Assembly: GCA_965222345.1 (NCBI GenBank)
Contig: CBDCTS010000007.1
Coordinates: 1,178,001 to 1,242,000 of the forward strand
Source: JADFGZ01 sp965222345
Lineage (GTDB): Bacteria; Acidobacteriota; Terriglobia; 2-12-FULL-54-10
Reading direction: 5' to 3'
Length of the DNA stretch: 64,000 nt
Of the stretch, positions 38,148 to 46,782 are shown in pieces. The position numbers and the translations under genes were made by a program. The stretch's first letter is position 1. Each line of letters starts with the position of its first letter. Under the pieces are notes generated by a model that saw only the letters and a list, made by a program, of their open reading frames with translations, was not told the origin of the DNA and ran no database searches.

Positions 38148-40841
38148 TCAGGTGACCATCGGGTTTGCTTTCTCGGGGTCGATCTCCAACTGTTGGATGG
38201 CCTGGGAAACTTTCCTGGCGGGAATCTTTCCCTGCTGCGATAGCTGATAGAGAGCGGCAACGGCGACCGACTCGGCGTCGATCTCAAAGAAGCGGCGCAG
38301 CCGGGGACGGTTGTCGCTCCTGCCGAAGCCGTCCGTGCCGAGCGAGAGAAAGCGGCCGGGCAACCAGGGAGCGATCTGGTCCGGCAGGAGTTTTAGGTAG
38401 TCGGTGACGGCGACGATGGGGCCTTCCGCTTTGTCGAGAGCGGTTTCGAGATAAGACCGGCGTGGTGGCTGATCCGGATGCAGCCGGTTCCAACGGTCCA
38501 CGTTCAGCGCATCCCGCCGGAGCTGATTGTAGCTGGTCACGCTCCAGACGTCGGCGGCCACGTCAAACTGCTCGGAAAGAATTTTCTGCGCCCGCAGCGC
38601 CTCCCGCAGGATGGCTCCGCTGCCGAACAATTGCACCGCCGCTTTGCCCTTCTCTGCCCGGCGCAGACGATAGATTCCCCGCAGTATCCCTTCTTCTGAG
38701 CCCTTCGGCATCGCGGGCATTTCATAGTTTTCGTTGTACAGGGTGATGTAGTAGAAGAGGTCTTCCTGTTTCTGGTACATGCGGTGGATACCGTCCTGGA
38801 TAATCACGGCGGTCTCGTAGGCGAAGGCAGGGTCGTAACAGGCGAGCGTGGGAATGGTGCTGGCCAGCAGGTGGCTGTGGCCGTCCTGGTGCTGCAAGCC
38901 TTCTCCGGCCAGCGTCGTCCTGCCTGCCGTGCCGCCCATCAGAAAACCCTTTCCGCGCATGTCGGCAAAGGCCCAGATCAGATCTCCGATCCGTTGAAAG
39001 CCGAACATCGAGTAATAACTGAAAAAGGGAATCGTGTTGATTCCATGCGTGGCGTAAGCGGTGCCCGCCGCGATGAACGATGCAATGGAGCCGGCTTCCG
39101 TGATCCCTTCTTCCAGAATCTGCCCGTCCTTGGCTTCCTTGTAGTAGAGAAACACATCCGAATCCACCGGCTCGTAAAGCTGTCCCTGGCTGGCGTAGAT
39201 GCCGAACTGGCGGAACAGCGACTCCATTCCGAAGGTCCGGGCCTCATCCGGGATGATGGGGACAATCAGTTTGCCGATCTGAGGATTTTTCAGCAGCAGA
39301 GTAAGCAGCCGCACAAAGGCCATGGTGGTCGAGACCTTGCGGTTCCCGGAGCCTTGGAAGAACTCGGTAAACTGTTCGAGCGGGGGAGCTTCCAGCGGTG
39401 CGGCACGGACTCTCCGCTCGGGCAGGAATCCTCCCAGCTCCCTGCGCCTGTCCAGCAAATATTGAATCTCCTCGCTCTCTTCCGGAGGGCAATAGAAAGG
39501 ATAGTCGTTGGTGTGCTCCTTAGGAGTCGGAATCTGAAAGCGGTCGCGGAAATCTCTCAGTTCCTCCTCGTTCAGCTTCTTTTGCTGATGGGTGACGTTG
39601 CGTCCCTCGCCGGACTCTCCCAGGCCGTAGCCTTTGATGGTTTTGGCCAGGATCACCGTGGGGGAACCCTTGTGCTCCCATGCATCTTTGTAAGCGGCGT
39701 AGACCTTCTCCGGGTCGTGGCCTCCCCGGCGCAGCTTCTTGAGATCGTCATCGCTCAGCCCTTCCACCATTTGAAGAAGTTCGGGATATTTGCCGAAGAA
39801 GTGTTTCCGCGTCCAGGCGCCGGACCGCACGGCGTAGTTCTGATAATCGCCGTCCACGGCCTCCTCCATCCGCCGAACCAGCATTCCCTTGGTGTCTTTT
39901 TCCAGCAACGGGTCCCAGTCGTCTCCCCAGATCACTTTGATGACGTGCCACCCGCCGCCGCGAAAAGCCGCCTCCAGTTCCTGGATAATCTTTCCGTTGC
40001 CGCGCACCGGACCGTCCAGCCGTTGCAGATTGCAGTTGATGACGAAAATCAGGTTGTCCAGTTTTTCGCGGGAGGCGAGCGTCAAAGCGCCGAGCGTCTC
40101 CGGCTCGTCGGTTTCTCCGTCGCCCAGGAAGGCCCAGACCTTTCTGTTCCCGCAGGAATGCAGGCCCCTGTTTTCCAGATAGCGGTTGAACCGGGCCTGG
40201 TAGATGGCCGAGATCGGCCCCAGCCCCATCGAGACGGTGGGGAATTCCCAGAAATCGGGCATCAGCCACGGGTGCGGGTAGGAGCTGAGCCCAGGCTGGT
40301 CGCCGAGCTCCCGGCGGAAACGTTTCAAATGTCCCGGCTCCAGGCGGCCTTCCAGGTAGGCGCGGGCGTAGATTCCGGGGGCTGCGTGTCCCTGGAAATA
40401 TACGATATCACCGCAGTAGTCTTCGCTTTTGGCGTGGAAGAAATGGTTGAAACCGACTTCAAGCAGGGTCGCCAGCGACGCGTAGGTCGAGATGTGGCCG
40501 CCGATGCCGGGCTCTTCCCGGTTGCTCTGCACCACCATGGCGAGGGCATTCCACCGGATGAGACTCTTGATGCTCCGCTCAATCTTCCGGTTGCCGGGAT
40601 ACTTCGGTTGCTGCTCCCTCGAAATCGTGTTGACGTAAGGAGTGCTTGCCGCAAACTGCAGCGACATTCCATGATGATGGGCCCGGTCTAGAACTCGTTT
40701 CAGCAGAAATTGCGTCCCTTTCGGCCCCACCGTGGCCAGCAATCCTTCCAGAGATTCCAGCCACTCGCTGGTTTCCTCCGGTTCGCCGTTCTTCAGATTT
40801 TCCGGCGTGGGTTCTTCGCGCAGCTTAAAGTTATGTTCCAT
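38148..40841 (-). CDS. aceE: pyruvate dehydrogenase E1 component (homodimeric)
   Basis: About 897 residues from the ATG at 40841 (MEHNFKLREEPTPEN). A longer frame to 40967 has no ribosome site. The thiamine-diphosphate motif starts GDGETDEPETLGAL and ends NCNLQRLDG. The N-terminal 'TPYVNTISREQQPKYPG' and 'RWNALAMVVQSNREEPGIGG' and C-terminal 'VTSYNQLRRDALNVDRWNRL' are typical. The enzyme decarboxylates pyruvate and transfers the acetyl group to E2 lipoate. No E2 or E3 gene is in the window. The next upstream gene on the strand encodes the CDC48-like ATPase, with a gap of about 135 bases, so an operon is possible but not shown. Confidence 0.94.
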   Translation of the reverse strand: MEHNFKLREEPTPENLKNGEPEETSEWLESLEGLLATVGPKGTQFLLKRVLDRAHHHGMSLQFAASTPYVNTISREQQPKYPGNRKIERSIKSLIRWNALAMVVQSNREEPGIGGHISTYASLATLLEVGFNHFFHAKSEDYCGDIVYFQGHAAPGIYARAYLEGRLEPGHLKRFRRELGDQPGLSSYPHPWLMPDFWEFPTVSMGLGPISAIYQARFNRYLENRGLHSCGNRKVWAFLGDGETDEPETLGALTLASREKLDNLIFVINCNLQRLDGPVRGNGKIIQELEAAFRGGGWHVIKVIWGDDWDPLLEKDTKGMLVRRMEEAVDGDYQNYAVRSGAWTRKHFFGKYPELLQMVEGLSDDDLKKLRRGGHDPEKVYAAYKDAWEHKGSPTVILAKTIKGYGLGESGEGRNVTHQQKKLNEEELRDFRDRFQIPTPKEHTNDYPFYCPPEESEEIQYLLDRRRELGGFLPERRVRAAPLEAPPLEQFTEFFQGSGNRKVSTTMAFVRLLTLLLKNPQIGKLIVPIIPDEARTFGMESLFRQFGIYASQGQLYEPVDSDVFLYYKEAKDGQILEEGITEAGSIASFIAAGTAYATHGINTIPFFSYYSMFGFQRIGDLIWAFADMRGKGFLMGGTAGRTTLAGEGLQHQDGHSHLLASTIPTLACYDPAFAYETAVIIQDGIHRMYQKQEDLFYYITLYNENYEMPAMPKGSEEGILRGIYRLRRAEKGKAAVQLFGSGAILREALRAQKILSEQFDVAADVWSVTSYNQLRRDALNVDRWNRLHPDQPPRRSYLETALDKAEGPIVAVTDYLKLLPDQIAPWLPGRFLSLGTDGFGRSDNRPRLRRFFEIDAESVAVAALYQLSQQGKIPARKVSQAIQQLEIDPEKANPMVT

Positions 40842-40976
40842 TTTTACCCACCCTGTTAGATCAAACTGCTGATAAAAGTATGCGCCCAAAGTATGGCGGA
40901 GGCAAGGCGGAGACTCCATCTCAAGCCCGCTCGGCAGAGACAGCTCCGGGTGGCGGTAAGCCTGCAAGAACAGAGT

Positions 40977-43127
40977 TTATCGAGAGGCCGGTTTCTTTTT
41001 GCGTTCGGTTCCGGCGGCGGGGTTAGCCTGGGAGGTCTGGGTGGCGAGCGCCGCTTGGAAGCGCTTCCAACTGATTTCCTGCTTGCCGGAGGCCGGAGCT
41101 TCCTCCTCCGCCAGGAGCCTTGCCTCATGACAAAGATGGACAATATCAGCGCCGGAGAGTCCCTCCGTCTTGCGGGCCGCCTTCGCTGCAATCTCATCTG
41201 CGCGACGAACCGCTTTCGGCGATTCAGCTCGCAGGTGCATCCGAACCAAGGCTTTCCTGGCAGCGGCATCGGGTAACGGAACGTGGATGTAAGTGCCCAG
41301 CCTTCCGGGCCTCAGCAGCGAAGGATCGATCAGGTCGCGGCGGTCCGTAGCCCCGAGCACAACGACCCGGCGGCGCGGTTCGATTCCGTCCATCTCCGCC
41401 AGAAGCTGATTCACCACTCGCTCGGTGGTGTAGGTGCCTTGCGGCTGGTTGCCCCGGACCGGCGCGATGGCGTCGAGGTGATCGAAAAAAACAATGGCCG
41501 GAGCAACCTGGCGCGCGATGCGGAAGACGTGCCGTACGGCTTCTTCCGATTCTCCCACCCATTGGGTGAACAGCTCCGGGCCTTCCACGGGGATAAAATT
41601 GGCGGAGAACTCGCGGGCCAGCGCGCGGGCTAGCATGGTCTTTCCGGTCCCTGAAGGCCCCCACAGCAGAATACCCAGGCTGGTCTTGTTCTCCGAGAGA
41701 GCTTCCCCCACCAGCCGTTTGAGGCGCGCCTTGACCGGCTCAAGACCCGCAATCTGGTCCCAACTGCCCGAGGGCGCGCTCAGCAGAGTCTCCCGCATGG
41801 CGGAAGGTTTGATCCATTCCAGCGCCTGTTCAAAGTCATCACGATTCACCGTGATTCTGCCCTCCGGCAGATGCACCGCGCCCAGAACGTCCCGGATGCC
41901 CACCGTGTTCCGCCGCAGAGCATTCAGTCCGGCCTCGCGGCACAGTTCCATTAGGTCGGCGCCGACAAAACCCGCCGTCCGCTGACTCAGAGAGTCGAGC
42001 GCCTGTTCCGCGCTTTCTTCGAGCGGCATCTCCCGGGTATGGACCTCCAGAATCTGGCGGCGGCCGTGTTCGCTGGGCGGGACGAAGAACAGCTCGCGGT
42101 CGAAGCGACCCGGTCTGCGCAGCGCCGGGTCCACCGAGTCCACGCGATTGGTGGTGCCGATCACCACCACGCTGTCCACCTTCGTCAGTCCGTCCATCAG
42201 GGTGAGCATCAGGCCCACCACTCTGGTGTCGGAGTGCGCGCCGCTCTGGCCGCGCCGGGGTGCGATGGCGTCCACCTCGTCGATGAAGATGATGGAGGGG
42301 GCATGGTGGGCGGCCTCGGCAAACATCCGTTTCAGGTTGGCCTCGGTCTCCCCGGCGTAAGCGCCCAGGATATCCGGACCGTTGATGTAGTAGAAGCGGG
42401 CATTGATCTCGTTGGCCACCGCTCGCGCCAGGTGAGTCTTGCCGCTTCCGGCCGGACCGTGGAAGAGAATTCCCCGCGGCGCCTGAATTCCCAACTGGCG
42501 GTAGGAATAGGGAAATTGCAGCGGCAGTTGCACTAGCTCCCGTACCAGCCGAATTTCGCGATCCAGCCCCCCGATGTCTTCAAAGGTCACGTCGAAGGCG
42601 CCCTCCGGCGTGTGGGAGTCTGCGAAATGCAGATGAATTTTGGTGTCGGGGCCGACCACGCCCGGCGCTTCCGCCAGTTTGTGGACCACGTAGGTGGTGC
42701 CTCCGCCCGAGTGCGGAAACGTCAGATAGACTACGGAGCCTTTGGCCAGGGGGACCTGCATCTCCATGAGCGTGGTGCGAATATGGGGAATCAGATCGTG
42801 TGCGGTCGAAACGTCCACGGCCGGGGTCAGCTCCAGCATCGACAGAGTATTCAGATCGACCGGCTCGACCTGGACAGAGTCATTCAGATGCGCTTTCAGC
42901 GCGCGCCGGACATGGCGGTCGAGATGAATTCCGCTTCCCGCAAGGCCGGGCTTCACTTCCAGCCGGGCCACCGTGCTGCAGGCGCGCTCGCTCAACAGCC
43001 GCACCGGCTGGCCGTCGGTCACTCCCCATGCGCGGGCCATCCTGGCCGATACCTGTGCCTGAGCCCGTGAGTTGTTCCCGGAATCAACCGTTGCGCGTTC
43101 GACCTGGGCTGTATTTGCCTTGCTCAT
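40977..43127 (-). CDS. CDC48/VAT-like AAA ATPase with two AAA domains
   Basis: The 716-residue protein starts MSKANTAQVERATV; the ATG overlaps the cupin stop codon (ATGA, 43124-43127). The N domain (about 5-170) has a double-psi-barrel feature 'SARMARAWGVTDGQPVRLLS'. The D1 domain has Walker A GPAGSGKT (224-231) and Walker B IIFIDEVD (D283-E284). The D2 domain has Walker A GPSGTGKT (490-497), but its Walker B reads IVFFDHLD, with His at residue 550 where the catalytic Glu is expected. CDC48 proteins unfold substrates or remodel complexes. D2 may bind but not hydrolyse ATP. The C-terminus is Lys-rich and ends in KKKPASR. Confidence 0.9.
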   Translation of the reverse strand: MSKANTAQVERATVDSGNNSRAQAQVSARMARAWGVTDGQPVRLLSERACSTVARLEVKPGLAGSGIHLDRHVRRALKAHLNDSVQVEPVDLNTLSMLELTPAVDVSTAHDLIPHIRTTLMEMQVPLAKGSVVYLTFPHSGGGTTYVVHKLAEAPGVVGPDTKIHLHFADSHTPEGAFDVTFEDIGGLDREIRLVRELVQLPLQFPYSYRQLGIQAPRGILFHGPAGSGKTHLARAVANEINARFYYINGPDILGAYAGETEANLKRMFAEAAHHAPSIIFIDEVDAIAPRRGQSGAHSDTRVVGLMLTLMDGLTKVDSVVVIGTTNRVDSVDPALRRPGRFDRELFFVPPSEHGRRQILEVHTREMPLEESAEQALDSLSQRTAGFVGADLMELCREAGLNALRRNTVGIRDVLGAVHLPEGRITVNRDDFEQALEWIKPSAMRETLLSAPSGSWDQIAGLEPVKARLKRLVGEALSENKTSLGILLWGPSGTGKTMLARALAREFSANFIPVEGPELFTQWVGESEEAVRHVFRIARQVAPAIVFFDHLDAIAPVRGNQPQGTYTTERVVNQLLAEMDGIEPRRRVVVLGATDRRDLIDPSLLRPGRLGTYIHVPLPDAAARKALVRMHLRAESPKAVRRADEIAAKAARKTEGLSGADIVHLCHEARLLAEEEAPASGKQEISWKRFQAALATQTSQANPAAGTERKKKPASR

Positions 43128-43651
43128 TCGCCGCCCTGCTGGGCCAGCCACTCGGGAGACAATTCGGTCTGCGTCATCTCGGCGGCGCCCCATTCCCAGA
43201 TCGGAACGTTAATAAAAGCCAGCCACTTGCAACTCTTGCCCGGTTCGCGGTTAAAGTGCTGGTGTTCGACCCCGTTTTCCTTGAACGGCAGCAAAATGAA
43301 GTCGCCTTCCTCCCAATCGTAGCGCACTCCATCTACGACCGAGTAGCCTTTGCCTTCGATGACAAACAAGCCGAGCCCGCCCTGGTGCCGGTGCCGCCCG
43401 GAGTGCGTGCGGATGTCATGAATGAACAGCAGCCAGTCGCTCAGGCAGACATCCTCGTAGGAAAACGGATTCATAAACCAAAGGATGCGCCCCTGGCGGT
43501 TCAGCTCGTATTCCCGGTCGCTCTGCCGGATCACGATCTTGCCGGTCTGCTGACGTTCCTGAAATGCCTCCCGAGACTCGAACAACTGCTCATAGGGAGA
43601 TTCCTCCCGGGGTCCGCGTTCCCTGACTCTTTCTCGTTCTCTCTCGGCCAT
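43124..43651 (-). CDS. cupin domain protein
   Basis: The 175-residue protein has an acidic/basic N-terminal stretch (MAERERERVRERGPREESPY), then a single cupin barrel with 'IRTHSGRHRHQGGLGLFVIE' and 'FILLPFKENGVEHQHFN'. The His residues in HSGRHRH and VEHQH would bind a metal. Single-domain cupins are diverse (dioxygenases, isomerases, storage or sensors), so no reaction is assigned. It is translationally coupled to the CDC48-like ATPase and lies first in that two-gene unit. Confidence 0.8.
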   Translation of the reverse strand: MAERERERVRERGPREESPYEQLFESREAFQERQQTGKIVIRQSDREYELNRQGRILWFMNPFSYEDVCLSDWLLFIHDIRTHSGRHRHQGGLGLFVIEGKGYSVVDGVRYDWEEGDFILLPFKENGVEHQHFNREPGKSCKWLAFINVPIWEWGAAEMTQTELSPEWLAQQGGE

Positions 43652-43836
43652 CGGCTCCCTCCTGTTTTTCGCCGGAGCACATTCTCTATCGACTGTGTGG
43701 CAATTGTCAATTTGGGGACTGCCCGAATTGTGTGTGTTTTCACTTCCCCGTCACTGCAGTTGTTCCCGACGCCCTTTGTCGATGCACTGGAAGCGCCGGG
43801 AGGCGGGCAAGCCCTTCAGAGTGCTGTCCAGCGTAA

Positions 43837-44037
43837 TCACGCCCGCCAAACACCGCCCGGCTCGGAAGCGTCCGGTTCGTTTGCGATGAAAACCACTCGC
43901 GGAAACAACTCCCCAGCATGATGCCCTACTTTGGCCACCACCCGTCGAGCCGTCTTCCATCCGGCTGCTTGGTAAAGAAATCCCTTGTGCTCGACCAGCG
44001 GTTTCTTGCTAGGCCTTCCCACCGGACGTTTCAGCAA
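43837..44037 (-). pseudogene. IS1380-family transposase remnant
   Basis: A 66-residue minus-strand frame reads RPVGRPSKKPLVEHKGFLYQ and then AAGWKTARRVVAKVGHHAGE, followed by LFPRVVFIANE. I recall this block from the middle of IS1380-type transposases. Flanking coding sequence is missing, frame is lost after 43837, and no terminal repeats were found. A decayed insertion remnant filling part of the 43652-44128 gap is most likely. Confidence 0.55.
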
Positions 44038-44128
44038 TTTCTTGAAGTTCCGTTACGGGTTGTCTTTAGAAGGAATGTAAATGGTGTACTGTGCGCCCCG
44101 TTCCTCCAGCGCCTCATCTTTCTCTGTT

Positions 44129-44551
44129 CTAGCCGACAATCTCCATTTGGGGGAAGAAGTAGGCAATCTCCGAGGCGGCGGTCTCGGCGGCGTCGGAGCC
44201 GTGAATCACGTTCCGCTCGATGGATGCCGCAAACCGTTTCCGCAAGCTGCCCGGCTGCGCCTCGGCGGGGTTGGTGGCTCCCATCAGTTGGCGCAGCCGC
44301 TCGATGGCGTTTTCCCCTTCCAGCACCATCACCACCATCCGGCCCGAGCTCATGAAATCCGTCAGGCTGCCGAAAAACTTCTTGTCGCGGTGCACCCCAT
44401 AGAACCCTTCCACCTCTTTCTTGTCGAGCCGCAGCATCTTCATGGCCACGATCCGAAAACGCTGGCCCTCCAACACCCGGACGATCTCTCCGATGAGCTG
44501 CTGCTCCACTCCGTCCGGCTTGATGATCGTCAGGGTTTGCTGCGAGGCCAA
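44129..44551 (-). CDS. ndk: nucleoside diphosphate kinase (TTG start)
   Basis: The 140-residue protein has the catalytic His in ERNVIHGSD (H117), plus 'TLTIIKPDGVEQQLIGEIV' and 'FMSSGRMVVMVLEGENAIER'. It moves phosphate from ATP to other nucleoside diphosphates. No ATG fits: an ORF from 44650 would add 33 nonhomologous residues. A GGAGGG seven bases upstream of a TTG codon at 44551 identifies the start. It lies 62 bases downstream of the TPR protein gene on the same strand. Confidence 0.92.
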   Translation of the reverse strand: MASQQTLTIIKPDGVEQQLIGEIVRVLEGQRFRIVAMKMLRLDKKEVEGFYGVHRDKKFFGSLTDFMSSGRMVVMVLEGENAIERLRQLMGATNPAEAQPGSLRKRFAASIERNVIHGSDAAETAASEIAYFFPQMEIVG

Positions 44552-44613
44552 GAGGTTCCCTCCGTTGCAATGGATGGCTCCCTGTAGGGAGCAGGCCGAT
44601 GGCAGATTCCGTC

Positions 44614-45873
44614 TCACTTCTTCGGCATGGCCTTGTAGATGGCAAAACAAGGGCTGGCGCGCACCACTTCATAGCGCTCCGGGTCCGGCCCCACCGACTC
44701 ATAGAACTCTTTCATGTATTGCTCCGCCAGAGCCTCGTCGCCGGTCTCCCGCGCAACCCGGCTCAGCAGCCGCAAACCGTCCTGCTGCATCACTTCCCTC
44801 TCAATGTCGGGATAGACCTGCCCGTTCGGCCCGGCGTACCACTCCAGGCCCTCCTGAACGAAAGCCATCGCTTCCGGCTTCTTCAATTGCAGGCCGGCCA
44901 TCCCCAGGTTCATCAGCACCCGGCCGCGCACCCGGTCCTCTCCGCTCTGGGTGGCCAGCTCCAGCGCTACCCCTAAACTTTCCCAGGCGCTGTCAAAGTC
45001 CCCCTGCCGCATGTGCACGTTGCCGATGGTCAGCATCGCATTCGCTTGCCAAGTCCCCCGTCCCATCCTCTGAAAAGCTTCCAGAGCCGGCTCCAGGTAC
45101 TCCATCGCCAAGTCCGGGTCGCCTACCCATACGTGGGTGTTGCCAATGTTCATCCGAATCATGCCGGGGTACATGTTGCCTCCCATCCGGGTGGCCAAAT
45201 CCAGCGCTTCCTGATAGGCCGCCAGCCCCCGGTCCGGCTGCACCATGCGGATGAAGGTAGACCCCATGTTGTTCTTCGCCGACACCATCACCCGCAACTC
45301 CTCCACCTCCTCGGCCAGGGCGAAGCCGGCTTCCAGCCGCTCCAGGGCCAGGTTGTACAGCCGTTGCGCTTCTTCCCAGTCCAGATGATCCCCGCATTCA
45401 TCCTCCCCCGCATGGGTATACAGAGCCCCCTCGAAGCGCAGCCGCCGTGCCTCGATCCGTTTGTACAAAACCTCGTCCCCGCTCAAATCCCGATAGACCT
45501 CGAACAGCTTCTTGTAGCGCCCCACATCCTCCAGAAAGTTTTCCAGAACCTCCGTATGGACTTCGTGCCCCGAGGTGGCTCCGTAGCGGCCCAGTTGGTC
45601 AAATTGCCCGTCCAGTTCTTCCAGCACTCCTTCCAGCCGTTGCTTCACCACCTCCAGATTTTCTCCCATCAGCCGCTCGGCCCCCGCTACGTCGCCTTGG
45701 TCCAGCTTGGTCAGCAGGATCATCAGGGGAACCGGGTCCGATGATGGCTCCACCTGAGCCTCCAAAAGACCCCTGTGGCTGCCCCACGGGTACATCCCCA
45801 ACCCGCACAGCAACAACACCACCCCTATCCCCGCTCTTGGCCCACGGGCTCTTCTTGTGAGTCCTTTTTTCAT
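44614..45873 (-). CDS. exported TPR-repeat protein
   Basis: About 419 residues from the ATG at 45873, directly after GAGGGGGAGG; an in-frame ATG at 45891 lies upstream of that site. A signal or anchor segment is present (GIGVVLLLCGLGMYPW). At least five TPR-like units occur between about 190 and 400, including 'SAKNNMGSTFIRMVQPDRGL', 'IRMNIGNTHVWVGDPDLAME' and 'AMLTIGNVHMRQGDFDSAWE'. TPR domains bind partner proteins; the partner is unknown. The ndk gene follows. Confidence 0.83.
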   Translation of the reverse strand: MKKGLTRRARGPRAGIGVVLLLCGLGMYPWGSHRGLLEAQVEPSSDPVPLMILLTKLDQGDVAGAERLMGENLEVVKQRLEGVLEELDGQFDQLGRYGATSGHEVHTEVLENFLEDVGRYKKLFEVYRDLSGDEVLYKRIEARRLRFEGALYTHAGEDECGDHLDWEEAQRLYNLALERLEAGFALAEEVEELRVMVSAKNNMGSTFIRMVQPDRGLAAYQEALDLATRMGGNMYPGMIRMNIGNTHVWVGDPDLAMEYLEPALEAFQRMGRGTWQANAMLTIGNVHMRQGDFDSAWESLGVALELATQSGEDRVRGRVLMNLGMAGLQLKKPEAMAFVQEGLEWYAGPNGQVYPDIEREVMQQDGLRLLSRVARETGDEALAEQYMKEFYESVGPDPERYEVVRASPCFAIYKAMPKK

Positions 45874-46003
45874 GCCTCCCCCTCGCTTCAATATATATAG
45901 CCTGCTTGCAGTTACTATGGGTTAAACCATTACCGGGCTCTCCATTTTACCCATGCGGGATTGAGAGGCATCCGGAAGCCGTGAGGCAACTCTTAGCCTT
46001 TGG

Positions 46004-46615
46004 CTAGTGGGTGAAGAAAAAGCAAGCAACAATCGGTTGCGTGCCTGGCGCGAGAACATCCACCTTGGCGTCAAAGGAAACCAAGTTTTCCAGGGCCTCG
46101 TTTGACCCAAAAGTGGAACCCTCAGCGCTAGTGCGAAGGGTGATGCTGGCTGGCCGACCGTCTTCCTCAATCCGCATGGTCAAGTAGCCCAGCAAACCGG
46201 CGGGGATTCCTTTCTCTGACGGCTCCTCCGAAGGGAGTGACGCTGTAACCGACAGCGTTGTAGTCTCCAATCCATTCTCATTCTCGCCCACCTGCAGGTC
46301 GGTGCTTACGTCCACGTTCCCCAACTCGGCGGCGATACCGCGGTCGAGCTTAGAAAACTTAAGATTGGCGCTGACGAAATCCACATCCAGCTTCAATCGT
46401 CCCACCTGCACTCCTTCAGCCGGCGTAAAGTAAATGGGAACGACGAGCGATGTGCCAGGCGTGCCCGAACTGCTTCCCAACGTTACCCTCGTAGTTGTCT
46501 TCGGATCAATAGCAGCCTCCTCGGCATCACCCGATTGCTCCTGAGCAGCAGCCTGACAGGCCAAGACCATAACCAACATGCAGCAGGAAAAAACGCCTGT
46601 GATAAAGCTCTTCAT
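46004..46615 (-). CDS. exported protein with cohesin-like beta-sandwich
   Basis: The 203-residue protein begins MKSFITGVFSCCMLVMVLAC and has a signal region rich in Cys, ending AAAQ. The mature part 'RVTLGSSSGTPGTSLVVPIY', 'GVQVGRLKLDVDFVSANLKF' and 'IPAGLLGYLTMRIEEDGRPA' resembles the cohesin-like fold often found outside cellulosomes. In acidobacteria such proteins are of unknown use. It may sit at the cell surface. No dockerin was recognised in the window. Confidence 0.65.
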   Translation of the reverse strand: MKSFITGVFSCCMLVMVLACQAAAQEQSGDAEEAAIDPKTTTRVTLGSSSGTPGTSLVVPIYFTPAEGVQVGRLKLDVDFVSANLKFSKLDRGIAAELGNVDVSTDLQVGENENGLETTTLSVTASLPSEEPSEKGIPAGLLGYLTMRIEEDGRPASITLRTSAEGSTFGSNEALENLVSFDAKVDVLAPGTQPIVACFFFTH

Positions 46616-46782
46616 CCGGAACCTCCCCCTGAAATTGTTACTTCCAGCAATACTCCCACGTCAAAACCCTGATGCAGAAATATTATAGTCAACGACTAGC
46701 AGTGCCGCTTTATTCTACCTGACTTTCGCGTTGCAAGCTCACTCAATCTCTTCGCAATTCAACCATAATAGAGATGTCTGAA

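Noticed and set aside
38784..40691. 635-codon plus-strand frame opposite aceE
   Set aside because: It is antisense to a clear pyruvate dehydrogenase gene and shows no recognisable protein feature.
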